From NCBI RefSeq assembly GCF_000472965.1, contig NZ_AXAU01000001.1:1032243-1096242 (forward strand): a DNA stretch of 64,000 nucleotides, read 5' to 3'. The translations under genes were made by a program, and so were the position numbers. Shown here one piece after another: positions 42,318 to 48,998 of this stretch; position 1 is the first letter of the stretch; every line of letters starts with the position of its first letter. The notes beneath the pieces were generated by a model, which saw only the letters and a list, made by a program, of their open reading frames with translations, was not told the DNA's origin and searched no databases. The DNA is from Bradyrhizobium murdochi (GTDB lineage Bacteria; Pseudomonadota; Alphaproteobacteria; Rhizobiales; Xanthobacteraceae).

Positions 42318-42486
42318 TCAATCCGCAAAGCCGACATAGCGGACGAAATCGCCGTTCGGCTCGCGGTCGGAGCGGACGGCATTGGCGGGAAAGCTGTCGT
42401 CGGGATAGCCCATGGCGACGCAGGTCATGATGACCTCGTCCTCGGGGATATTGGCGACCTCGCGCTGCCGCAAATAGACCAAAAAT
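42318..42486 (-). pseudogene. C-terminal remnant of a nitroreductase-family gene
   Basis: Read downward from about 42486 the frame gives VYLRQREVANIPEDEVIMTC, VAMGYPDDSFPANAVRSDRE, PNGDFVRYVGFAD and a stop at 42318. The G-Y-P-D-x-x-x-P-N-x-x-R-x-x-R-E ending with G-F is typical for the C-terminus of FMN nitroreductases. The remaining three quarters are absent; the open end abuts the start of the glycerophosphodiesterase gene. Confidence 0.7.
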
Positions 42487-42523
42487 CGTGCCTAGCGATC
42501 CGCCTCGCAGGCGGGGGCAAGTC

Positions 42524-43498
42524 TTGAACAAGAAACTGAAATATGCGGCAGCGGCGATCGCCGTCTTTGGCGCAGCCATTTACCTCAACAACACCAATCA
42601 TCTCGCCGCCCATCAGGAAGGCAAGCCCGTCCTGCTCGCGCATCGCGGCATCGCCCAGCGCTTCGACGAGCGCGAGCTGAAGAACGACACCTGCACGGCG
42701 GCGCGAATGCTGCCGTCAAACCATCACTATCTCGAGAACACGATCGAATCGATGCGAGCCAGCCTTGCGGCCGGCGCCGATGTCGTCGAGCTCGACGTTC
42801 ACCCGACGACCGATGGCGAATTCGCGGTGTTTCATGATTGGACGCTGAATTGCCGCACCGACGGGCGCGGCGTCACGCGCGAGCACTCCATGGCCTATTT
42901 GAAGAAGCTCGACATCGGCCATGGCTATACAGCCGATGGTGGCAAGACCTTTCCGTTTCGCGGCAAGGGCATCGGCCTGATGCCGACGCTCGCCGAAGTA
43001 CTGGCGGCCTTTCCGCAACAGCGGCTGCTGATCAACGTCAAGAGCCGGGACGCGTCCGAGGGAGAGAAGCTGGCAGCCGTGCTGACCAAGCTCCCCGCCG
43101 AACGCCGAGCGCAGATCATGGTCTATGGCGGCGACGAACCGGTCGAAATGGTCCGCCGGCGGCTGCCGGATGTCCGAACCATCTCGCGTTCGACCATCAA
43201 GAGCTGCCTGCTCGGCTACATCGGTTACGGTTGGACCGGACTCGTCCCTCAGGCCTGCAACAATGCGATGGTGATGGTGCCGATCAACGTCGCCCCATGG
43301 CTCTGGGGCTGGCCCGACCGCTTCCTCAGCCGCATTCGAGCAGCCAATAGCGAAGTGTTTGTGCTCGGCCCTTACCGAGGCGGCGAATTCTCAACCGGAA
43401 TAGATACGCCCGAGCAGTTTGCTCGATTGCCGCAAAACTATTCCGGCGGCATCTGGACCAATGAAATCGAAGCCATCGCGCCGCTGGTGGGCAATTAG
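42524..43498 (+). CDS. Glycerophosphodiester phosphodiesterase family protein
   Basis: 324 residues from a TTG start at 42524 (GGGGG seven bases upstream); a GTG at 42488 is an alternative. One N-terminal membrane anchor (YAAAAIAVFGAAIYLN), then the GDPD TIM barrel: VLLAHRGIAQRF with the catalytic H-R, NTIESMRASLAAGADVVELD with E-x-D metal ligands, HDWTLNCRTDG, and LMPTLAEVLAAFP. Hydrolyses glycerophosphodiesters to glycerol-3-phosphate and an alcohol, here probably at the periplasmic face. The segment between H-R and N-T-I-E-S is longer than in GlpQ/UgpQ. Confidence 0.83.
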   Translation: MNKKLKYAAAAIAVFGAAIYLNNTNHLAAHQEGKPVLLAHRGIAQRFDERELKNDTCTAARMLPSNHHYLENTIESMRASLAAGADVVELDVHPTTDGEFAVFHDWTLNCRTDGRGVTREHSMAYLKKLDIGHGYTADGGKTFPFRGKGIGLMPTLAEVLAAFPQQRLLINVKSRDASEGEKLAAVLTKLPAERRAQIMVYGGDEPVEMVRRRLPDVRTISRSTIKSCLLGYIGYGWTGLVPQACNNAMVMVPINVAPWLWGWPDRFLSRIRAANSEVFVLGPYRGGEFSTGIDTPEQFARLPQNYSGGIWTNEIEAIAPLVGN

Positions 43499-43537
43499 GC
43501 TGTAGCCGGATCGCGCTTCGCCATCGGGGTTACGAGG

Positions 43538-45160
43538 TTAACTCCGCAATCCCGGCGCCTCGTGCCCGGTGCGCGCGACATATTCGGTGTAACCGCCGCC
43601 AAATTGGTGGATGCCCTCCGGCGTCAGCTCCAGCACGCGGTTGGAGAGCGCCGCGAGGAAATGCCGGTCGTGGGACACGAACAGCATGGTACCCTCGAAC
43701 TCGGACAGCGCATTGATCAGCATTTCCTTGGTCGCGAGGTCCAGATGGTTGGTCGGCTCGTCCAGCACCAGGAAATTCGGCGGATCGTAGAGCATTTTTG
43801 CCATCACCAGCCGCGCCTTCTCGCCGCCCGAGAGCACGCGGCACTTCTTCTCGACGTCGTCGCCGGAGAAACCAAAGCAGCCCGCGAGCGCGCGGAGCGA
43901 TCCTTGTCCCGCCTGCGGAAAGGAATCTTCCAGCCATTCGAAAACCGTGCGTTCACCGTCGAGCAGGTCCATGGCGTGCTGGGCAAAGTAGCCCATCTTG
44001 ACGCTGCCGCCGATCGCCACCGTGCCATCGTCAGGTTCGGCCGAGCCCGCCACCAGCTTCAGCAGCGTCGACTTGCCGGCGCCGTTGACGCCCATCACGC
44101 ACCACCGCTCCTTGCGGCGGATCATGAAATCGAGCCCCTGATAGATGGTGCGGCTGCCATAGCCCTTGTGGACGTTCTTCAGGCTGACGACATCCTCACC
44201 CGAGCGCGGCGCCGGCAGAAACTCGAATGCCACCGTCTGCCGCCGCTTCGGCGGCTCGACGCGCTCGATCTTGTCCAGCTTTTTCACCCGGCTCTGCACC
44301 TGCGCCGCATGCGAAGCGCGCGCCTTGAAGCGCTCGATGAACTTGATCTCCTTCGCCAGCATCGCCTGCTGACGCTCAAACTGGGCCTGCTGCTGCTTTT
44401 CGTTCAGCGCGCGTTGCTGCTCGTAGAACTCGTAATTGCCGGAATATGTCGTGAGCGTCCCGCCGTCGATCTCGACGACCTTGTTGATGATACGGTTGAT
44501 GAACTCGCGGTCATGCGAGGTCATCAACAGCGCGCCCTCGTATCCCTTCAGGAACTGCTCGAGCCAGATCAGGCTCTCGAGATCGAGATGGTTGCTCGGC
44601 TCGTCCAGCAGCATCACGTCAGGCCGCATCAGGAGGATGCGCGCCAACGCGACCCGCATCTTCCAGCCGCCGGAAAGCGCGCCGACGTCGCCCTCCATCA
44701 TCTCCTGGCTGAAGCCTAAGCCCGACAACGCCTCGCGGGCCCGGCCGTCAAGCGCATAGCCGTCGAGCTCCTCGAAGCGGTGCTGCACCTCGCCGTAGCG
44801 CGCGATGATATCTTCCATCTCGTCTGCACGATCCGGATCGGCCATCGCGGCCTCGAGCTCCCTGAGCTCGTTTGCCACGACGCTGACAGGCCCGGCGCCG
44901 TCCATCACCTCGGCCACGGCGCTGCGGCCCGACATCTCGCCGACGTCCTGGCTGAAATAGCCGATAGTGATCCCCCGATCGAGCGAGACCTGGCCCTCGT
45001 CGGGTAGGTCCTGGCCCGAGATCATCCGGAAAAGCGTGGTCTTGCCCGCCCCGTTCGGGCCGACGAGGCCGATCTTCTCGCCCTTCTGAAGGGCTGCGGA
45101 GGCTTCGATGAAGAGAATCTGGTGGCCGACTTGCTTACTGACGTTATCGAGACGGATCAT
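43538..45160 (-). CDS. ABC-F family ATPase (translation-associated)
   Basis: 540 residues, two ABC domains in one chain and no membrane part. First Walker A GPNGAGKTT, signature ALSGGWKMRVALAR, Walker B VMLLDEPSNHLD; linker rich in K/R/Q (QQAQFERQQAMLAKEIKFIE); second Walker A GVNGAGKST, signature LSGGEKARLVMAKM, Walker B LVLDEPTNHLD. ABC-F proteins bind the ribosomal E site and relieve stalled translation. This subgroup resembles YbiT/EttA-like housekeeping members; a resistance role is not indicated. Divergent from the DUF2267 gene. Confidence 0.92.
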   Translation of the reverse strand: MIRLDNVSKQVGHQILFIEASAALQKGEKIGLVGPNGAGKTTLFRMISGQDLPDEGQVSLDRGITIGYFSQDVGEMSGRSAVAEVMDGAGPVSVVANELRELEAAMADPDRADEMEDIIARYGEVQHRFEELDGYALDGRAREALSGLGFSQEMMEGDVGALSGGWKMRVALARILLMRPDVMLLDEPSNHLDLESLIWLEQFLKGYEGALLMTSHDREFINRIINKVVEIDGGTLTTYSGNYEFYEQQRALNEKQQQAQFERQQAMLAKEIKFIERFKARASHAAQVQSRVKKLDKIERVEPPKRRQTVAFEFLPAPRSGEDVVSLKNVHKGYGSRTIYQGLDFMIRRKERWCVMGVNGAGKSTLLKLVAGSAEPDDGTVAIGGSVKMGYFAQHAMDLLDGERTVFEWLEDSFPQAGQGSLRALAGCFGFSGDDVEKKCRVLSGGEKARLVMAKMLYDPPNFLVLDEPTNHLDLATKEMLINALSEFEGTMLFVSHDRHFLAALSNRVLELTPEGIHQFGGGYTEYVARTGHEAPGLRS

Positions 45161-45422
45161 TGGGCCCTGAAGGGAGAAAATCGCTGTGGGCCGCTCCTTA
45201 GGACATCTAGCGTGCTTGTGGAAGCGGTTCCGAGATAGTCCCGCCGCAACAAGCGGCGCTACCTGACGGTGTTTTATCTTGTCGACACAACTGCATCCCA
45301 GGAGACATATACCAGTGGCCGAATGAACTCGCGTATGGGCAGTAAAACCTTCCAGCGCTGCGAACCGATCTGTACCAGCATCGTTAGCCCGTCATCTCCA
45401 ATTGAACCGACGGAGAGTTCCC

Positions 45423-45872
45423 ATGAGCGCAACGGGTCTCGAAGTATTCGATAGAACGCTCCAGATCACCAACACGTGGTTGGACGAAGTGATGACAAAC
45501 CTGCCGCGCGATCGCAAGCTGGCGTGGCATATTCTGGGATCGGTATTGCGAACCATCCGCGACCGGGTTCCGGTCAATCTGGCCGCACATCTCGGCGCGC
45601 AGCTTCCGCTATTGGTGCGCGGCACCTATTACGACCAATGGCGGCCGAGTGAAACGCCGAAGGCGTGGCGATCGGCAGATGAGTTTCTCTCCATCGTCTC
45701 GGCAGAACTTAGTTCGCAGAAGCCGGTCGATTCCAAAGATGCAGCGCAGGCGGTGTTCCGCGTTCTGAACCATCATGTCGATCCCAATCAGGTCGAGAAG
45801 GTGCGCCACGCGCTTCCGGAAGACGTCCAGGCGTTGTGGCCTCGTAACAACCGGGTTTCATCGGCGGCCTGA
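45423..45872 (+). CDS. DUF2267 protein
   Basis: 149 residues. Matches DUF2267: an alpha-helical repeat with FDRTLQITNTWLDEVMTNLP, LGSVLRTIRDRVPVNLAAHL, GAQLPLLVRGTYYDQWRP and a second helical half ending VRHALPEDVQALW. These proteins are often stress-linked and occur near small basic or hydrophilic proteins, as here. GAGAG precedes the ATG at 45423. Heads a run of five same-strand genes to 47115. Function unknown. Confidence 0.82.
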   Translation: MSATGLEVFDRTLQITNTWLDEVMTNLPRDRKLAWHILGSVLRTIRDRVPVNLAAHLGAQLPLLVRGTYYDQWRPSETPKAWRSADEFLSIVSAELSSQKPVDSKDAAQAVFRVLNHHVDPNQVEKVRHALPEDVQALWPRNNRVSSAA

Positions 45873-45962
45873 TGCGGCATCTGATCGCGGTTCCGAAGAT
45901 CGACAAGAACCCTGATGTTCGCCGGGCGTTGTCTTGCAGCACGAAAACAACGGGAGCGAACC

Positions 45963-46145
45963 ATGACCAGACCTCCGCCCGTGCCGCAGGACAATCAAAG
46001 CCACAAGGGTACAGGTGATCCGAGATCCGGCAACGCCCATGAAGTTCGGAAGGGCCGCGGCCGCGTTGAAAATCCCCGTGAGCAGGGGCAGCAGGGCAAC
46101 ACCGCTCAGAACACGACTCACCAGGGCTATCAGCAGGATCGCTAG
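45963..46145 (+). CDS. 60-residue hydrophilic disordered protein
   Basis: MTRPPPVPQDNQSHKGTGDP at the start and QGQQGNTAQNTTHQGYQQDR at the end. No hydrophobic core, rich in Q, N, G, R. The Q-G-x-x-G-N-x-x-Q-N-T-T-x-Q-G-Y-Q-Q-D-R ending is one I recall from many alphaproteobacterial small proteins. GGGAG before the ATG. Fifteen bases before the next gene. Resembles hydrophilin-type stress proteins in composition only. Confidence 0.68.
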   Translation: MTRPPPVPQDNQSHKGTGDPRSGNAHEVRKGRGRVENPREQGQQGNTAQNTTHQGYQQDR

Positions 46146-46160
46146 TCAGGAGCGAGCACC

Positions 46161-46385
46161 ATGTCGACTTCAACGAAGACGCGCGCGAGCATTCGCCAGG
46201 GCGGCCCGGGTGCTTCCCATGAAAACGCCAAGGCGCCGCTTCACGTCGAAAAGCCGCCCGCCGATGATCCGCAGCGCCGGCACAGCAAGGTGTCCGGCGG
46301 CGGGGGCGAACATGATACCCACCACACTCACGATCCGGAGCGAAAGGGCGGCGGCACCCATCCCGCATCGAAGGACGCGTCATGA
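46161..46385 (+). CDS. 74-residue hydrophilic His/Gly-rich protein
   Basis: MSTSTKTRASIRQGGPGASH, then a His-rich patch GGGGEHDTHHTHDPERKGGG. AGGAG precedes the ATG; the stop overlaps the next start (ATGA at 46382-46385), so the two are coupled. Entirely hydrophilic and probably disordered; the H-x-x-H-H-x-H patch could bind metal. Function unknown. Confidence 0.65.
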   Translation: MSTSTKTRASIRQGGPGASHENAKAPLHVEKPPADDPQRRHSKVSGGGGEHDTHHTHDPERKGGGTHPASKDAS

Positions 46386-46879
46386 GCACCAAGCATGTGA
46401 AACTGAACCGACCGACTAACGTCGATCTTGTTCGCAATCCGCTGATCGGAGGCTCGAAGGGAACATCGATGGCGCAGGTAACGTCCGACGAGCTTGAGGA
46501 ATTCGAGGGCGCCAATACCTTCGAGGGCGACATCGAGAACGATACCAATCCTCAGGGCGGTATCACCAAAGCAGAAGTTCGCGACCGCCGCCGCGGGCCG
46601 CCGCAAAACGATCGGGATAGTGCTCCGCGGAGAATGCCGCTGCAAGGGAAGAAGACGCACGAGCAGCAAATGCGCATTCTCGAACGGAAGCCCGATGTGC
46701 CCGACGCGAGGCAGATGGAGGAGATTGCACAGACCCAGCACCGTGGCGGCGCCAAAATAGCGAAGCGCCAAGCACGTCAATCGGAATTTCCGGTAAGCCG
46801 CGGCGGGCTCAACCAGGAAAGCCAGCACAACAAGCACAATCGTCAGGGCCAGTCCGGCCACAAGCCTCAAAAGCCATAG
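46382..46879 (+). CDS. Hydrophilic hypothetical protein, 165 residues
   Basis: Start overlaps the previous stop. The N-terminal 65 residues have some order (KLNRPTNVDLVRNPLIGGSK, TSDELEEFEGANTFEGDIEN), then a basic region (RRRGPPQNDRDSAPRRMPLQ, HEQQMRILERKPDVPDARQM) and a Q/N/H/K-rich tail. No membrane segment or signal peptide. Belongs to the same small-protein operon; nucleic-acid binding is possible from charge but unproven. Confidence 0.65.
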   Translation: MSTKHVKLNRPTNVDLVRNPLIGGSKGTSMAQVTSDELEEFEGANTFEGDIENDTNPQGGITKAEVRDRRRGPPQNDRDSAPRRMPLQGKKTHEQQMRILERKPDVPDARQMEEIAQTQHRGGAKIAKRQARQSEFPVSRGGLNQESQHNKHNRQGQSGHKPQKP

Positions 46880-46890
46880 GGGACAGTACT

Positions 46891-47115
46891 ATGACACGTG
46901 GAGCACACGGAGACGGCAAGCACCTCGGCCCTGGCGCGAAGGGCAAAGGCACCGGAACCGGCGCTATGACCGACGTGCAGAACGACCTGATCGGCGACAA
47001 CGCGGTGCTTTCCAACCGCGACAAGGCTGAGCATTCGCGCGATCGTGGCCAGGACAGCAAATGGTCTCAAACCGAGCAGTTGAAAGACCACGCGGCAAAC
47101 AAGGGCCGCGGATAA
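46891..47115 (+). CDS. 74-residue hydrophilic Gly/Lys/Asp-rich protein
   Basis: MTRGAHGDGKHLGPGAKGKG, TGTGAMTDVQNDLIGDNAVL, SNRDKAEHSRDRGQDSKWSQ. Starts 11 bp after the preceding gene with AGGGGA upstream. Contains the ordered-looking core DVQNDLIGDNAVLSNRDKAE followed by disorder. Last gene of the cluster. Function unknown; composition like desiccation-linked hydrophilins. Confidence 0.65.
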   Translation: MTRGAHGDGKHLGPGAKGKGTGTGAMTDVQNDLIGDNAVLSNRDKAEHSRDRGQDSKWSQTEQLKDHAANKGRG

Positions 47116-47148
47116 GGCGCGAGATTGCCGGTCGAGCGCGCGCGGAGA

Positions 47149-47526
47149 TCACAGGTTGATCACGCCAAGTCGTGCGGCATGTGCCACAGCATCGGTGCGG
47201 CCGGTGGCATCAAGTTTGGCAAGCAGCGAAGCCACATGGAATTTGGCGGTATGCACGGATATTCCAAGTTGGCGCGCAATGGCTTTGTTGGATGCGCCTT
47301 CGGCCATCAGGACAAGCACGTCGCGCTCGCGTGGCGTGAGATCGATTTCGGACGCGTCGACGGCCGTCGGCGCGTCACGTGATATGAGCGCGACTGTCGC
47401 TGCCTCTCCCGACGCCGCCAAGCGAAGCCCGGATACTCCGCCGAGCAGCGACGCGAGCCGGTCCGCCAGCACCGGATCGGCGATCTCGATAGCCACCACA
47501 ATGACCGGCGAGGCCTCCTCGCTCAC
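47149..47526 (-). CDS. Short LuxR-type transcriptional regulator
   Basis: 125 residues from GTG 47526, whose GTGA overlaps the stop of the HtrA-like gene. The C-terminal 65 residues are a complete LuxR helix-turn-helix (LTPRERDVLVLMAEGASNKA, IARQLGISVHTAKFHVASLL). The N-terminal 60 residues (VIVVAIEIADPVLADRLASL) look like a shrunken receiver without a full set of phosphoacceptor residues, so control is probably not by standard phosphotransfer. Coupling to a PDZ protein suggests one regulatory unit. Confidence 0.82.
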   Translation of the reverse strand: MSEEASPVIVVAIEIADPVLADRLASLLGGVSGLRLAASGEAATVALISRDAPTAVDASEIDLTPRERDVLVLMAEGASNKAIARQLGISVHTAKFHVASLLAKLDATGRTDAVAHAARLGVINL

Positions 47527-48410
47527 GGTTCTGGCCTTTCACCGATCGTGAGCTTGACTTGCAGCGGTTGGCCGGCGCGGCGAATTGTAATGTCGACGAC
47601 GGAGCCGATACTGTCGGGCCCAAGCGATCGGATCAGCGAGCGCATGCTGGTCAGCTTCTCGTTATTCCAGCCGACGATCACGTCGCCTTGCAGGATACCG
47701 GCGGCGGCCGACGGACCTGACTTGTCGACACTCATCACCATCGCTCCGACGCCATCGTCGAGCTTGATCGGCTGCAATCCAACCCCGAGATAGCCGCGGG
47801 CAATCCGGCCGTGGGTTTCAAGCCTTCCCGCGATCCGGTCGATCGTCGCGCCGGGAATCACGAGAATGCGTCGCACCCCTTGAACGGCCATGCCGATCGC
47901 TTCGCCGGAGGCATTGACGGCAAGTCCCCCCTCGTGATTGCTGCGCAGCCGCACGTCGAGCTCGATCCTGGCATCGATCTCACCGCCCCGAAGGCTGCGC
48001 CAGCGGCCCCCGATTAGCGAGACGACGCCGAGCGCCGCCGTGGGAACGCCATGCTCGGCAGCGACCACGACCATCAGCGAGCCCAGATTCGGAACAACAG
48101 GCGAGAGCGCGACAGAGGCAGTATTGCTGGCATCACTTTTGGTCTCGAGCCGCAGCAGCGCGATATCGGTGGTGTGATCGCGTCCTGCGATCTTGGCCGA
48201 CTGCGTCGTTCCGTCGGCAAATTTGACTGAGACTTCGCCTTCGTCGGCCAGTGCTTCATCAGCCGTCACGATCAGGCCGGGTTTCCAGATGAAGCCCGAG
48301 GCCCGCGAGCGGTGCGAATGCACCGAGACGATCGCGGCCTTTGTCCGGGCGACGACATCGGCAAGGGCGGAGGATAACGACGGAAGGATAGCTGCGGTCG
48401 GGTCGGGCAT
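47523..48410 (-). CDS. HtrA/DegP-like PDZ protein lacking catalytic residues
   Basis: 295 residues with the fold of S1C proteases: SGFIWKPGLIVTADEALADE, FADGTTQSAKIAGRDHTTDI, ALLRLETK, ALGVVSLIGGRW, then a PDZ domain (ARGYLGVGLQPIKLDDGVGA, GPSAAAGILQGDVIVGWNNE). The catalytic His (normally N-A-H-V-V) is replaced in T-A-D-E-A and the catalytic Ser (normally G-N-S-G-G-P) in N-H-E-G-G-L; only the Asp in HTTDIALL remains. There is no signal peptide, so it is probably cytoplasmic. A binding or sensing role is inferred. AGGAG precedes the ATG. Confidence 0.82.
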   Translation of the reverse strand: MPDPTAAILPSLSSALADVVARTKAAIVSVHSHRSRASGFIWKPGLIVTADEALADEGEVSVKFADGTTQSAKIAGRDHTTDIALLRLETKSDASNTASVALSPVVPNLGSLMVVVAAEHGVPTAALGVVSLIGGRWRSLRGGEIDARIELDVRLRSNHEGGLAVNASGEAIGMAVQGVRRILVIPGATIDRIAGRLETHGRIARGYLGVGLQPIKLDDGVGAMVMSVDKSGPSAAAGILQGDVIVGWNNEKLTSMRSLIRSLGPDSIGSVVDITIRRAGQPLQVKLTIGERPEP

Positions 48411-48527
48411 GACAGAACTCCTGGATCGGTTGAATCCAATCTGGGAGTTCAGATTGCGTTCGGGAACTAGCCTGATGGGCAGGCCGCGGGAGTTTTCGGC
48501 CTCGAACGCGAGCGCTCCCGCTTCGCG

Positions 48528-48698
48528 CTATGCCGTGTGTCCGGGTTCGATGTGCTTTGGCGTCTTCTTCTCCCGTTGAGGCGTCATCCTCGCAGGGTCG
48601 GGGGCACCAGGCACGCCGCGCGGTCCGAGCTGCTCTCGCTGAATATCGTCTTCCGACTTCTCGGGCTCGACGCCATTGGGCTCGCGATTTCGGGTCAT
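48528..48698 (-). CDS. 56-residue hydrophilic protein
   Basis: MTRNREPNGVEPEKSEDDIQ, REQLGPRGVPGAPDPARMTP, QREKKTPKHIEPGHTA. AAGGAGAA lies upstream of the ATG at 48698. All polar with many P, E, K, R. Same style as the hydrophilic proteins at 45963-47115, on the opposite strand, 117 bp upstream of the HtrA-like gene. Function unknown. Confidence 0.6.
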   Translation of the reverse strand: MTRNREPNGVEPEKSEDDIQREQLGPRGVPGAPDPARMTPQREKKTPKHIEPGHTA

Positions 48699-48998
48699 GG
48701 CTGAACGGGTTCTCCTTCGAACATTAGCTCACGCTGTTAATGTCTCAGCAGAATACCTGTTCCTATTCCTGAATCTGGCCACGCGGTGGAACCAGCATTG
48801 CAGCGCGTCCAGTGCCACACCTTTCGAGCGCTGACGCGGCATCAATCAATCCACGGACGTTAAATTGGAGACCTTCTAAGAGTCTCTCTAAGAACCATTC
48901 CATTAGAGGAATCGTAATACCTCACGTATGCGTCACCGCGTTGCGCTGCCGAACTTTCTGAAGGCGCGACGTAAGTGCTCGCAGGTTTGGGGTGAACC
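48699..48998. other. Promoter region of the siderophore uptake operon
   Basis: 300 bp without a gene. Near its right end are TTCTAAG, TCTAAGAA and an ATTCC/GGAAT inverted repeat (48874-48912), described separately. The remaining sequence shows nothing recognisable. Confidence 0.45.
48874..48912 (+). promoter_or_regulatory. Candidate iron-responsive operator
   Basis: TTCTAAG (48874), TCTAAGAA (48887) and ATTCCATTAGAGGAAT (48897-48912) lie 90-125 bp before the TonB receptor start. In Bradyrhizobium, Irr binds iron-control elements built on TTTAGAA-N3-TTCTAAA; the match here is partial. Assignment rests on position and half-site similarity only. Confidence 0.3.

Noticed and set aside
45161..45422. 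EcfG-type general stress promoter before the DUF2267 operon
   Set aside because: No GGAAC-N16/17-CGTT match could be found by eye.
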